This document shows positions 23,143 through 32,568 of a stretch of DNA of 64,000 nucleotides, one piece after another. The DNA lies in NCBI GenBank assembly GCA_963704515.1, contig OY969913.1, forward strand, positions 930,001-994,000. Direction: 5' to 3'. This DNA comes from VRUE01 sp963704515 (GTDB lineage: Bacteria > Actinomycetota > Thermoleophilia > Solirubrobacterales > 70-9). Both the position numbers and the translations under genes were made by a program. The stretch's first letter is position 1. Each line of letters begins with the position of its first letter. The notes beneath the pieces are model-generated. The model made no database searches and was not told the origin of the DNA. It saw nothing but the letters and a program-made list of their open reading frames with translations.

Positions 23143-24467
23143 GGAGCACCGCGAAAACGCTCCTTGCCGGCCTGTGGGCGCAGGCGGAGTACTTCTGGCA
23201 CGACCGTCGGCATATCGCAATCTCCCTGATTGTTGTCGGCGTGCTCGTTGTCGCCGGCGCGGGCCTCCTCGCCTACGAGCTGCTCAAGCGGCCGCCCGAT
23301 ATCCACAATCCGAACGCGACCTTCGTGCCGCAGAAGCCGCCCAAGCCGCAGGCCAAGACGGTCAGCTGGCCGATCTTCGGCCTCAACCCGGCCCGCACCC
23401 GCTATCTGCCGGCGAAGGGGGTCAAGCCGCCTTACCGGCTGCTCTGGCACTACACCGAGCGGCCGCTGCTCGAGTTCCCGCCGATCTACGTCGGCGGCAA
23501 GCTCTACTTCGTCAACAACAACGGCTACGCCTTCGCCCTCGACGCGAACAACGGCAAAGTGCTCTGGGAACGTCGCATCGGTCTGCTCAATGCCTCCTCG
23601 CCCGCCTATTACAAGCACCGCCTCTACATCGTCAACCTCGTCCCGGGTCACGTCGTCAAGCTCGATGCGAAGACCGGCAAGGTGCTCTGGAAGCGCTCGC
23701 TGCCGGGCCGCGCCGAGTCCTCGCCGCTGGCGATGGACGGCACCGTCTACTTCGGCTGCGAAGACGGCCAGCTCTTCGCCCTCAATACCCGCAACGGCCA
23801 TACTCGCTGGGCGACCTCGCTGGGCGGCCCGGTCAAGGCGGCGCCCGCCTATGACGACGGCACGCTCTTCGTTGGCGACTACGGCGGCTACATGAACGCG
23901 GTCGACGCCAAGACCGGCAGGATCGAGTGGCAGACCGCCTCGCTCGGCCAGGGCTTCGGCACCTCGGGCGAGTTCTACTCGACCCCGGCCGTCGCCTTCG
24001 GCCGCGTCTACGCCGGCAACAACGACGACCGCGTCTACAGCTTCGACGAGAAGACCGGGGCGATCGCCTGGTCGCACTCGACCGGCGGCTACGTCTACTC
24101 CGGCCCGGCCGTCGCCAGCACAAGGCACACCGCGCCGACCGTCTACATCGGCTCGTTCGACGGCAACATCTACGCGCTCAACGCGAAGGACGGCGAAACG
24201 CGCTGGCAGCGCTCCGCCGGAGGGCAGGTGGTCGGCTCGCTCTCCGCGGTGGGCGACATCGTCTACGTGGCCGAGTTCACCAATGGCTCGACCAACGGCT
24301 ACATGATGAGGAGCGGCCGCCAGGTCTTCCACTACAGGACCGGCACCTACACGCCGGTGATCTCCGACGGGCGGCGGATCTACCTGGTCGGCTACTCCAG
24401 TATCAACGCCCTGCAGCCCTACAAGTACAAAGCGGCGGTCGCGGCTGGGGTCAAGGCGCGCCGCTGA
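23139..24467 (+). CDS. Membrane-anchored PQQ-type beta-propeller protein
   Basis: A 442-residue protein, TTG start at 23139. One N-terminal TM (IAISLIVVGVLVVAGAGLLAY, about 27-47) anchors a beta-propeller with recurring KTGKVLW / NGKVLWERR blades typical of PQQ-binding-like or BamB-like repeats. No PQQ ligand set or dehydrogenase domain is visible, so it is more likely a binding or scaffold propeller outside the membrane than a quinoprotein enzyme. The stop overlaps the 3' end of the convergent GT39 gene by 17 nt. Confidence 0.75.
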   Translation: MRSTAKTLLAGLWAQAEYFWHDRRHIAISLIVVGVLVVAGAGLLAYELLKRPPDIHNPNATFVPQKPPKPQAKTVSWPIFGLNPARTRYLPAKGVKPPYRLLWHYTERPLLEFPPIYVGGKLYFVNNNGYAFALDANNGKVLWERRIGLLNASSPAYYKHRLYIVNLVPGHVVKLDAKTGKVLWKRSLPGRAESSPLAMDGTVYFGCEDGQLFALNTRNGHTRWATSLGGPVKAAPAYDDGTLFVGDYGGYMNAVDAKTGRIEWQTASLGQGFGTSGEFYSTPAVAFGRVYAGNNDDRVYSFDEKTGAIAWSHSTGGYVYSGPAVASTRHTAPTVYIGSFDGNIYALNAKDGETRWQRSAGGQVVGSLSAVGDIVYVAEFTNGSTNGYMMRSGRQVFHYRTGTYTPVISDGRRIYLVGYSSINALQPYKYKAAVAAGVKARR

Positions 24468-26001
24468 CGATCACCGAGGCGCGCGGGGCGCCGCCTACCA
24501 GTTCGCCTTTTTCCAGGAGCTTCAGGGGGACGCGAATCGGGTGGGGCGCTCGGAAGCGGGTCAGAGTGAAGTTGTACGAGACGGGCTCCGACTCGACTTG
24601 GTGGAAGCTCGCCGGCAGCAGGTGGCCGGCACGGCGCTCGGCCTTTGCCGAGCCGACCAGGGCGATTTCGCGGAGTGGGGGCAACGGGCCGCGGGCGAAG
24701 CGGCCGTCGAGGTAGTAGCGCAGCGGCTGGTTGACCGCGTAGCGGATCGCGACCACCGCCTTGTCCGGGCGCAGCGGGCCGACTTCGTGGGCCGCGTTGC
24801 GCAGGTCCTCGCGCTGCAGGCGCGGCAGGCGGTCGATCTCGAGCGTGAAAACGAGCGAGCAGAGGCAGAAGGCGAGGCCGAGCGCCAGTCCGGGCCAGCC
24901 GGCGCGCCGCACCCCGAAGCCGGCGCCGAGCAGCACGATCAGCGGCAGGAATACCGGGATCAGGTTGCGCCCGTCGAGATAGTCGGGGCCGAACAGGCCG
25001 AGCAGCAGGGGAATGCCGACCCCGGCGAGGCCGACCGCGGCGGCGATCCCGCCACCGCGCTGCTCGATCGCGTCCCCGCGCCAGAGCAGCAGCGCCAGCG
25101 CCGCGAGCGCCAGCAGGGCGGGGATCGCCAGCGGGATCGGGCCCGCCTCGCGCACGCCGTGCTCGTTGCCGTTGTCCTCGCCGACCAGCTTCGCCCCGGC
25201 CCGTTCGAGCCGTTCCGCCACCGGTTGTTCGGCGATCCAGCCGGCGTGCGCGTTGTCGACCTGGTGCAGGGCGAGCGGCAGCAGCAGCGCCCCGGTCGCG
25301 GCCACTATTCCGATCGCGACGGCGGCCCGGCGCCGTTCGGCGACCGCGAACAGCAGCAGGGCGGCCTCGGGCACGACGACGAAGGCGGCGAAGTAATGGG
25401 TGGCCAGCGCCAGCGCCGAGAAGCCCGCCCACCAGCCGAGGTCCCGCCACGACCCGCTGCGCCGCGCTCGGGCGAAGAAGAGGAAGGAGAGCGCGGTCAG
25501 CATGAAGACCAGCGCGTAGGCGCGGGCGTCCTGGGAGAACCAGATCAGCACCGGGCTGACCGCGACGATCGCCGCCGCGACCAGCCCCGCGCGGCGCGGC
25601 AGTGGCAGCGCCACCGCAGCCATGTAGGCGAAGCCGATCGACGCGGTCCCGGCGAGCGCCGAGAGCGAGCGCAGCCCGACCTCGCCGCTGCCGAAGACCC
25701 GCGACCAGAGCCAGGCAACCGCGTAGTAGAGCGGCGGGGTCGACTCGCTCTTCGGCACTTCGGCGAGCGTCTCGAAGAGGCTGGGGTGGAGGACCCGGCC
25801 GACCGTGACCGCCTCGTCGTAGCGGTAGCTCTGCAGGCCAAGCGTGGCGAAGCGCAGGGCCGCGCCCAGCACGACGATCCCGGCCAGAACCTGCAGGTGC
25901 GGGGAGGAGGCGAAGCGCCGCCACCCAGCTTGCAGCCGCTCGCCTACGGGCTCACTCCACCGGGAGGCGGCGGTGGGGGCACCGGCGCTTCGAAGGCCCA
26001 T
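24451..26001 (-). CDS. GT39-type membrane glycosyltransferase (copy 1)
   Basis: About 516 residues from ATG 26001. A multi-TM dolichyl-phosphate-mannose-type glycosyltransferase (GT-C): SYRYDEAVTVGRVL contains the acidic pair of the first loop, and LIWFSQDARAYALVF the QDARAYAL motif shared by this bacterial branch. A C-terminal soluble part resembles the paralog at 27049. It starts 58 nt inside the 3' end of the glycosidase gene. Predicted to move sugars from a polyprenyl phosphate to an extracytoplasmic acceptor. Confidence 0.8.
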   Translation of the reverse strand: MGLRSAGAPTAASRWSEPVGERLQAGWRRFASSPHLQVLAGIVVLGAALRFATLGLQSYRYDEAVTVGRVLHPSLFETLAEVPKSESTPPLYYAVAWLWSRVFGSGEVGLRSLSALAGTASIGFAYMAAVALPLPRRAGLVAAAIVAVSPVLIWFSQDARAYALVFMLTALSFLFFARARRSGSWRDLGWWAGFSALALATHYFAAFVVVPEAALLLFAVAERRRAAVAIGIVAATGALLLPLALHQVDNAHAGWIAEQPVAERLERAGAKLVGEDNGNEHGVREAGPIPLAIPALLALAALALLLWRGDAIEQRGGGIAAAVGLAGVGIPLLLGLFGPDYLDGRNLIPVFLPLIVLLGAGFGVRRAGWPGLALGLAFCLCSLVFTLEIDRLPRLQREDLRNAAHEVGPLRPDKAVVAIRYAVNQPLRYYLDGRFARGPLPPLREIALVGSAKAERRAGHLLPASFHQVESEPVSYNFTLTRFRAPHPIRVPLKLLEKGELVGGAPRASVIVSGAP

Positions 26002-27029
26002 TCGGGAAAGCTCGGCGAGCTGAGCTTGCGCGCGACGACGGAGAGGCTGGCGGGGTAGTTCTGCAAGCGATAGGAGCTGGTCGAGCCGAAGTCCTGGTAG
26101 TAGATCAGCATCCGGCAGCGCGGGTGGCGCTGCAGCCAGGTGAAGAGCTGGCGGACGAAGCGCGGGTCGTCGCTGCCGTCGATGCCCCACTCGGTGAGGC
26201 TGAAGGGCTTGCGCTTGAAGCGCGAGTAGATCCGGATCAGCGCTTTCCATTCGGGGTAGCTGGAGTAGAAGTCGGTCCCCACCCAGTCGACGTAGCTCGG
26301 CCCGGGGTAGAAGTGGCCGGGGAGGTTCTTGCGGATCGTCGGCGAGCCGCTCGGCAGCGGGCTCCAGATCACCACGATCGGCGCCGCGGGCAGGCCGGTG
26401 GGCAGCGCTCCGGTGGCGCTGCGCAGCGGCGGCAGGTGCGCCTTTTCAAGGCGGGCGTCGATCTTTTCGAGCTTTCCGCCGCCGTGCAGGATCACGTACA
26501 TGCGGCGGAAGGCCTGCTTGTACCAGTAGGGGCTCTGCGCCTGGGAGACCAGGTTGCCTTCGCAGTCGTAGGCGGCGTAGACGTTGAGGCAGCGGTTCGG
26601 CTCGCCCAGCGGTCGGATGTAGGCGCGCATGTTCTGCGACCAGAAGAGGTAGTTGAGGCTCATCAGGTAGTCGTCGCCGTAGCCCTGGGCGATCTGCCGC
26701 GGGTCGATCAGCTCGTGCCCGTCGTTGGGGTCGGCGGTGGTGATGTGCAGGACCGGGCGGGCGATCGCTTTCTGCCAGCGTTTGATCGAGCCCTTCAGGT
26801 CGGTGCCCCAGGAGCGGAAGGTCTCGATGATCGGCGGGTGCTTGCCCACCGCTTCGCCGAATTCGGTGAATTGGGAGGTGACGCCGCTGTCGGTCAGCCC
26901 GAAGAAGACCTTGCCCGGGCCGGGTTGCAGCAGGTTGGCATTCGCCGGCGCCGCCGCGCCGAGCGCCAGCGCCGCCGTGACGCCCAGCGCTGCGAGTACG
27001 GTCTTCTTGCATTTTCGGCCGCGATTCAT
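25944..27029 (-). CDS. Secreted GH26-like glycoside hydrolase
   Basis: About 361 residues from ATG 27029: basic N-terminus, signal peptide (TVLAALGVTAALALGAAAPANA), then a TIM-barrel-like protein with VFFGLTDSGVT, AYIRPLGEPNR (candidate acid/base Glu) and PFSLTEWGID (candidate nucleophile Glu). This Glu pair resembles beta-mannanase-type GH26 or related clan GH-A enzymes. A proline-rich end (PVPPPPPPGG) follows. It lies between, and shares its start region with, two GT39 genes, so it may trim the glycan those transferases make. Confidence 0.65.
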   Translation of the reverse strand: MNRGRKCKKTVLAALGVTAALALGAAAPANANLLQPGPGKVFFGLTDSGVTSQFTEFGEAVGKHPPIIETFRSWGTDLKGSIKRWQKAIARPVLHITTADPNDGHELIDPRQIAQGYGDDYLMSLNYLFWSQNMRAYIRPLGEPNRCLNVYAAYDCEGNLVSQAQSPYWYKQAFRRMYVILHGGGKLEKIDARLEKAHLPPLRSATGALPTGLPAAPIVVIWSPLPSGSPTIRKNLPGHFYPGPSYVDWVGTDFYSSYPEWKALIRIYSRFKRKPFSLTEWGIDGSDDPRFVRQLFTWLQRHPRCRMLIYYQDFGSTSSYRLQNYPASLSVVARKLSSPSFPEWAFEAPVPPPPPPGGVSP

Positions 27030-27048
27030 CCGCGTTCCCTTCGACTGG

Positions 27049-28521
27049 ATGGGCTCCAACACCTTCCCCAACACGAGCAGGGCGCGATGGTTCTTGTGGG
27101 CGATCGCCGGTCTCACGGTACTGGCCGCGGCGATCCGCTTCTCGACCTTGGGCTTGCAGAGCTACCGCCACGACGAGGCGGTCACCGCCGGTCGCGTGCT
27201 CGTCTCGAGCCTCTCGGGGACTATGCACGAGGTCTGGGCGGGGGAGTCGACCCCGCCGCTCTACTACCTGCTCGCCTGGTTCTGGTCGCAGCTCTTCGGC
27301 GTCCACGAGGTCGGCCTGCGCTCGCTCTCGGCTCTGTTCGGGACGGCGACCGTGCCGGTCGCTTACCTGGTCGGGCGCGAGCTGATCGGCCGCCGCGCCG
27401 GCCTCGTCCTGGCCGCGATCGTCGCCGTCAACCCGATCCTGGTCTGGTACTCGCAGGACGCCCGCGCCTACGCCCTGCTCGTCCTGCTCAGCGCCGCCGC
27501 CCTGCTCTTCTTCCTGCGCGCCCGGCGCAGCGGCGCCGCCCGCGACCTGGCCTGGTGGGCGGTCTTCTCCGCGCTGGCCCTGGCCAGCCACTACTTCGCC
27601 TTCTTCCCGCTGGCGATCGAGGCGGCCTGGCTGCTGGCCGTGGCGCGGCCGCTGCGCCGCGTGCTCTGGTCCCTCGCCGGCCTCGCCATCGCCGGCTTGG
27701 CCCTGGCCCCGATCGCGCTGCATCAGGCCCAGGGCAAGAACAACAACTGGATCGCCAGCTTCGGGCTCCTCGGCCGCCTGGAACGGACCGGGATCGGCTT
27801 CTTCGTCACCGAAACCGGCCTGCTCAAGCACGCCCTGGTCCCGATCGGGCTCTACGCGGCCGCCGTCGCTCTCCTGCTGCTCCGCGGCGGGGCGCGGGAG
27901 AAACGCGGCGCGGCGCTGGCGCTCGCGATCGGCGGCGGCGCGGTCGCGCTGGCACTCGCCTTCGTCGCCGCGGGGCAGGACTTCGTCCTCGACCGCAATC
28001 TGCTGCCGGCGCTGATCCCGCTTGCCGCCGTAGCCGCCGCCGGCATCGCCGCCCCGCGCGCGGGGCGGCTGGGGATCGGCGTCGGCGCCGCCCTTGTCGC
28101 CTACCTGCTCGCCTTCTGCGTCTACGCCGACTTCCGCCCGGCTCTGCAGCGCGACGACTGGCGCAGCGTGGCGAGGGCGATCGGCCCGCCGCGCGGCCCG
28201 CGCGCGATCCTCGTCTGGGAGCAGGGCGACGAACCGCTTGCCTTCTACGTCGGCGCCGGCGAGACACGGGTCAAGTGGAAGCAGTGGCGCCACGCGCCGG
28301 TGCCGGTGAGCGAAGTCGACGTGGTCAGCGGGCGCCCGCCGCCACGGCGCCACCGCGCCCTGCCGCCCAGCTTCCGCCAGGTCGAGCGCCTGACCCTGGG
28401 GCGGATCACCCTGATCCGCTACCGCACCGCCCGTCCACGGGCGCTGCCCTGGGGCGCCCTGGCGGGCAACTTCACCGGCTACACCAACAATGCCGTGCTG
28501 ATCGACCGCCCGCGCCGCTGA
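27049..28521 (+). CDS. GT39-type membrane glycosyltransferase (copy 2)
   Basis: A 490-residue paralog of 24451-26001 from ATG 27049, with LGLQSYRHDEAVTAGRV, ESTPPLYYLLAWFWSQLFG and LVWYSQDARAYALLVLL closely matching copy 1. About ten to twelve TMs, then a soluble C-terminal end. It diverges from the GH26-like gene with only 19 bp between start codons, so the two promoters must overlap neighbouring coding sequence or the true starts lie further inside. The two copies probably act in the same envelope glycan pathway. Confidence 0.8.
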   Translation: MGSNTFPNTSRARWFLWAIAGLTVLAAAIRFSTLGLQSYRHDEAVTAGRVLVSSLSGTMHEVWAGESTPPLYYLLAWFWSQLFGVHEVGLRSLSALFGTATVPVAYLVGRELIGRRAGLVLAAIVAVNPILVWYSQDARAYALLVLLSAAALLFFLRARRSGAARDLAWWAVFSALALASHYFAFFPLAIEAAWLLAVARPLRRVLWSLAGLAIAGLALAPIALHQAQGKNNNWIASFGLLGRLERTGIGFFVTETGLLKHALVPIGLYAAAVALLLLRGGAREKRGAALALAIGGGAVALALAFVAAGQDFVLDRNLLPALIPLAAVAAAGIAAPRAGRLGIGVGAALVAYLLAFCVYADFRPALQRDDWRSVARAIGPPRGPRAILVWEQGDEPLAFYVGAGETRVKWKQWRHAPVPVSEVDVVSGRPPPRRHRALPPSFRQVERLTLGRITLIRYRTARPRALPWGALAGNFTGYTNNAVLIDRPRR

Positions 28522-28530
28522 GACGCCCGG

Positions 28531-30078
28531 TCAGGCGGGCTGGGCGGTGGCGACGATCTCCAGCACCTCGGAGGCGTACTTCGAGATGAAGCTCGGGCCG
28601 ACGCCGCGGATCGCGCCGAGGCTCGCCTCGTCGGCGGGGCGGGCGGCGGCGATCGCGGTCAGGGTCGAGTTGTGGGCGACGGTGAAGGCCGGCTTGCCGT
28701 CCGCGGCCCGCAGCCGCCACTCCTTGAGCGCCTCGAAGAGCGGCGCGTCGCCCTCGCCCAGCTCGGCCGGCGGCGCGGCCGGCGCCTTGGCTCGCGGCGG
28801 CCGCCGCACGGCGATCGTCTCGGGGTCGGGCAGCCAGCCCGAGGGGTCGCAGACGTCGCAGCAGCGGTCCAGCGGCGCTCCCGCCTCGCGGTCGCCGAAG
28901 TGGTCGAGGACGCTGCGCCGCCGGCAGCGCTCGCCGTAGACGAACTCCTTGATCGTGCGGTAGTCGCGCCAGCCGCGCTCGCGGGCGATCGCCAGGTCCG
29001 GGTCGCCGCTGCGCTGTTCGTTGAAGCGCACCAGCCGGCCGAGGTCGGTCTTCATCGCCAGCAGCACCGCCTTCGCCGGCAGCCCGTCGCGCCCGCCCCT
29101 GCCGGCCTCCTGGTAGTAGGCCTCGAGGCTGGTCGGGATCGCCACGTGCCAGACCGAGCGCACGTCGGCCTTGTCGACGCCCATGCCGAAGGCGTTGGTG
29201 GCGACGATCACCTCGGCGTCGCCCTCCATGAAGCGGCGCTGGGTCCTCTCCCTGGTCTCGGCCTCGATCCCGGCGTGGTAGGCGAGCGCCCGCAGGCCGC
29301 GCTCGCGCAGCAGGCCGGCGAGCTCGTCGGTGTCGCGCCGGGTGCCGGCGTAGACGATCGCCGGCCGGTTCGCCGGATCGGCGAGGCCGGCTTCGAGCAG
29401 GGCCAGGCGGCGCGCCTTCGAGCCCTTGCCCTCGAGCCGGACCACGTCGAAGGAGATGTTGGGCCGGTCGAACCCGGAGCGCACCTGCAGCGGGTCGCGC
29501 AGGCCGAAGCGGCGTGCGATCTCCGCCGCCACCGCCTTGGTCGCGGTCGCCGTGCAGGCCATCACCGTCGGCCGGCCGAGCCGCTCGGCGATCTCCGGCA
29601 GGCGCAGGTAGTCGGGGCGGAAGTCGTGCCCCCACTCGGAGACGCAGTGCGCCTCGTCGACGGCGAGCAGGTCGACCCGCCGTTGGGCGAGGGCCTCGAG
29701 GAAGACGCTCGAGGCGAAGCGCTCGGGCGAGCAGTAGACGATCCGCGCCGTCCCCTCGCGAACTTCGGCCAGTGCCGCGCGCGCCGCTTCGGGGCTCATC
29801 CCGGAGGAGATCATCGCCACCGGGTGGCCGCCGCCGGTGAGCCGCTGCCACTGGTCCTGCATCAGCGCGATCAGCGGCGAGACGACGATCGTCAGCTCCT
29901 CGGTCGCCAGCCCCGGCAGCTGGTAGCAGAGGCTCTTGCCGCCGCCGGTCGGCATCACGATCAGCGAGTCGCGCCCCTCCAGCGCCGCCTCGACCGCCTC
30001 GCGCTGGCCGGGCCTCCAGGCGGAGAACCCGAGCCGCGCCAGCAGCGCATCCGCCTCGTTGCCCGTCGCGACGCTCAT
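28531..30078 (-). CDS. recQ: ATP-dependent DNA helicase RecQ
   Basis: A 515-residue superfamily-2 helicase: MPTGGGKSLCYQLP (Walker A), VDEAHCVSEWGHDFRPDY (DExH plus the aromatic-rich loop unique to RecQ), TATATKAV, YHAG, and QEAGRGGRDG (motif VI). CCDVCD and an earlier Cys form the zinc site, and residues 440-515 fit an HRDC domain (LFEALKEWRLRAADGKPAF). Unwinds 3'-overhang DNA in RecF-type recombination repair. It is convergent with GT39 copy 2. Confidence 0.93.
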   Translation of the reverse strand: MSVATGNEADALLARLGFSAWRPGQREAVEAALEGRDSLIVMPTGGGKSLCYQLPGLATEELTIVVSPLIALMQDQWQRLTGGGHPVAMISSGMSPEAARAALAEVREGTARIVYCSPERFASSVFLEALAQRRVDLLAVDEAHCVSEWGHDFRPDYLRLPEIAERLGRPTVMACTATATKAVAAEIARRFGLRDPLQVRSGFDRPNISFDVVRLEGKGSKARRLALLEAGLADPANRPAIVYAGTRRDTDELAGLLRERGLRALAYHAGIEAETRERTQRRFMEGDAEVIVATNAFGMGVDKADVRSVWHVAIPTSLEAYYQEAGRGGRDGLPAKAVLLAMKTDLGRLVRFNEQRSGDPDLAIARERGWRDYRTIKEFVYGERCRRRSVLDHFGDREAGAPLDRCCDVCDPSGWLPDPETIAVRRPPRAKAPAAPPAELGEGDAPLFEALKEWRLRAADGKPAFTVAHNSTLTAIAAARPADEASLGAIRGVGPSFISKYASEVLEIVATAQPA

Positions 30079-30098
30079 CGCCGCTCAGGCTATGGGTC

Positions 30099-31223
30099 TC
30101 AGCCGACGATCTGGGCGGGCGCCTGTGACAAAAGCTCGGCGAGAGCGTCGATTTCCTGCGCCAGCTTGCGCGTGTCGGCCTGGGTCAGCTCGGCGTAGGA
30201 GACGAAGCCGTCGCCACGGCGATAGGGCTTCAGCGCCAGCTGCACGTCTTCGAAGCTCGCTTCGATTTCCTTGGCCAGATCCGCGTCGCTGCCTTCGAGC
30301 AGCGGCCTGACCGCAGCGAAGGCGGCTTCCGCGCCGGCCACGTTGGCCTCGAAGTCGTCCAGGTCGGTGTGCGAGTAGCGCTCCTCCTCGCCGGTGATCT
30401 TCGAGGCCGAGACCTCGCCGAGCAGCTCGTTGGCGCCGTTGGCGATCTGCGCCGCTTCCAGGTCGACCCCGCGCACCTTCTGCCGTAGTTCTTTGACGTC
30501 GACGAGCAGCTGCTCGGCGACCGGCTTCATCCCGGCGGCGGTGCCTTCGGCCCAGAGCGCCTTCTCGATCCGGTGGAAGCCTTCGAATTCATTCGGCGGC
30601 ACGTCGTTGGCGCGGGCGTCGATGCGCGGGTCGAGGTCGCCGAAGGTCTCGGCAACCGGCTCGATCCGCTCGTAGGGGATGCGGGCCGCCGGGTAGAGGC
30701 TCTTGGCCCGGGCGAGGTCGCCGGCGAGGACCGCGGCGACGAACGGTTCGGTCTTTCTCACCAGCTCGGCGGTGTTCTGCTCGAGGTAGCGGCGGTACCG
30801 GGCGACCGCTTCCCTTTCAGCGGCTGAGGCGGGCTGTCCGCCGCTCCTGCCGGCCACGATCAGGGTGCCACGTTCGGTTTCGCCTCCCGGGCAGTAGATC
30901 GTGTACTTACCGGGGTCGAGCGTCAGGGTGAAGCTGCCCGAGAGCCCGTCGGCGAGGTTCTCCTTCTCGCCGAGGATCTTGCTGCCGTCCATCACCTCGA
31001 TCTCGGTGACCGCCGTGGTCCCGGCGTTTTCGGCTTCGAAGACGATCGGTCCCGCGTCGACCTCGGTCGAGTGCGGCACGCAGCCGGCGTCGGTCAGCTC
31101 GAAGGCGAGCGTCCTGGCGCCGGCTGGGGCGTCTTCGCTCGAAGAGCCGCAGCCGGTGGCCAGCAGCACGACCGCGCCGGTCGCGATGGCAGCAAGCGGC
31201 AAGCGGGAGGGGAATCGGGTCAT
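30099..31223 (-). CDS. efeO: EfeO-like iron-binding lipoprotein
   Basis: From ATG 31223, with AGGAGG upstream, 374 residues. A lipobox (VVLLATGCGSS) predicts a lipoprotein. An N-terminal cupredoxin-like domain (about 35-125) is followed by the imelysin/M75 domain with FEGFHRIEKALW, whose HxxE motif binds metal. EfeO works with the EfeU permease and EfeB peroxidase to take up iron. It follows efeB after a 91-bp gap holding a second iron-box palindrome, so it can be controlled separately. Confidence 0.9.
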   Translation of the reverse strand: MTRFPSRLPLAAIATGAVVLLATGCGSSSEDAPAGARTLAFELTDAGCVPHSTEVDAGPIVFEAENAGTTAVTEIEVMDGSKILGEKENLADGLSGSFTLTLDPGKYTIYCPGGETERGTLIVAGRSGGQPASAAEREAVARYRRYLEQNTAELVRKTEPFVAAVLAGDLARAKSLYPAARIPYERIEPVAETFGDLDPRIDARANDVPPNEFEGFHRIEKALWAEGTAAGMKPVAEQLLVDVKELRQKVRGVDLEAAQIANGANELLGEVSASKITGEEERYSHTDLDDFEANVAGAEAAFAAVRPLLEGSDADLAKEIEASFEDVQLALKPYRRGDGFVSYAELTQADTRKLAQEIDALAELLSQAPAQIVG

Positions 31224-31256
31224 CTTCTGGGCCTCCTTACTCTGTCTTCGACAAAA

Positions 31257-31272
31257 GTTAGGGCACCCTAAC
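31257..31272 (-). promoter_or_regulatory. Iron box (IdeR/DtxR-type) upstream of efeO
   Basis: GTTAGGG (31257-31263) and CCCTAAC (31266-31272) form a perfect 7-bp inverted repeat with a 2-nt centre, close to the DtxR/IdeR TTAGG..CCTAA pattern, 33 bp before the efeO start. It predicts iron-dependent repression of efeO apart from the rest of the operon. Confidence 0.7.
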
Positions 31273-31314
31273 AAAAACCAACTCATTAGGTCGGAATACC
31301 TTCGCACCGGAAGC

Positions 31315-32553
31315 TCAGCCGAGCAGGGTTTCGCCGATGTAGCCGCCGGGACGGGCGCCGGGGGGGACGGCGAAGACGGCGCTACCGACGTGCTTGATGT
31401 ACTCGCCCAGCGCGTCGCTGGAGCCAAGCTGGCGCTGGATCGCGACGAACTGCTTCTCGGGATCCTTCTGGAAGCAGATGAAGAAGAGACCGGCTTCGAG
31501 CTCGCCGAGGCTCTCGTCGACGCCGTCGGTGAACGAGTAGCCGCGGCGCAGGATGCGCTCGCCCGAGTTGAACGAGGCCGAGGCGAGCCGTACGTGGGCG
31601 TCGGCGGGGATCACCGGCTTGCCGTCGCGCTCGGCGTCGAGGTCGAGCGGGTCGAGCTCTTCGCTCTCGCCGAGCGGCGCGCCGCTGTACTTCGCGCGGC
31701 CGATCGTCTGCTCCTGGTCTTCGAGCGATGAGCGGTCCCAGACCTCGAGCAGCATGCGGATCCGCCGGGTCACCGCGTAGGTGCCGCCGCGCATCCAGGC
31801 CGGGCCTTCGTCGCCGACCCAGACGTAGCGGTTCATCGCCGCCTTGTCCTCGGCCTTGATGTTGGCGGTGCCGTCCTTGAAGCCCATCAGGTTGCGCGGC
31901 GTGTCCTGGCTGCGGCTGGTCGAGGAGGTGCGGCCGAAGCCAAGCTGGGACCAGCGCATGACGACGGTGCCGCGGCCGATCCGCGCCAGGTTGCGGATCG
32001 AGTGGAAGGCGACCTGGGGGTCGTCCGCGCAGGCCTGGACGCAGAGGTCGCCGCCGCCTTCGGATCGGTCGAGCTCGTCGCCTGGCAGCGGCGGGATCGG
32101 CTTCAGCGCGGCGGGCCGTTTCGCGCCGAGTCCCAGGCCGCGCTTCTCGAAGAGGCTCGGCCCGAGCCCGAAGGTGACGGTCAGGCTCGAGGGCAGCAGG
32201 CCGACCGTCTCGCCGGTGTCGTCGGGGGGCGCGACGAGGACGCCGTTCGCGTCGCCGATCATCTTGCCCGCGGTCATTTCCGCAGCCGCTGTCGACCATT
32301 CTTCCAGCAGCTCGCGCAACCCCTTGCGGTCGACCCCGAGCGTCAGGTCGAAGGCCGCGAAGTGAAGCCGGTCCTGGGCGGGCGTCGCGATCCCCGCCTG
32401 GTGCTCGCCGTAGAAGGGGACCGTGCCCGTGCCGTCGGCGCTCGCCTGGGCGGAGTCGTGGCCGACCAGGTAGCCCGCGGCGCCGCCCAGCCCGATTCCC
32501 GCGGCGCCGACGCCCGCGGAGGCCAGCAGCCGGCGTCGGGTCAACTCGGTCAT
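31315..32553 (-). CDS. efeB: EfeB, TAT-exported Dyp-type heme peroxidase
   Basis: A 412-residue protein with a twin-arginine signal (RRRLLASAGVGAAGIGLGG) and the Dyp-type GxxDG motif in LMGFKDGTANI. Further blocks (HSIRNLARIGRG, RRGYSFTDG and LFFICFQKDP) match EfeB/YcdB. EfeB is a periplasmic heme peroxidase that oxidises ferrous iron for EfeU. It starts 15 bp after efeU. Confidence 0.92.
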   Translation of the reverse strand: MTELTRRRLLASAGVGAAGIGLGGAAGYLVGHDSAQASADGTGTVPFYGEHQAGIATPAQDRLHFAAFDLTLGVDRKGLRELLEEWSTAAAEMTAGKMIGDANGVLVAPPDDTGETVGLLPSSLTVTFGLGPSLFEKRGLGLGAKRPAALKPIPPLPGDELDRSEGGGDLCVQACADDPQVAFHSIRNLARIGRGTVVMRWSQLGFGRTSSTSRSQDTPRNLMGFKDGTANIKAEDKAAMNRYVWVGDEGPAWMRGGTYAVTRRIRMLLEVWDRSSLEDQEQTIGRAKYSGAPLGESEELDPLDLDAERDGKPVIPADAHVRLASASFNSGERILRRGYSFTDGVDESLGELEAGLFFICFQKDPEKQFVAIQRQLGSSDALGEYIKHVGSAVFAVPPGARPGGYIGETLLG

Positions 32554-32568
32554 TGGGCGGTCGGCTGT

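Noticed and set aside
23139..24467. Quinoprotein alcohol dehydrogenase
   Set aside because: Only propeller blades and one TM are present, with no PQQ ligand set or dehydrogenase catalytic residues visible.
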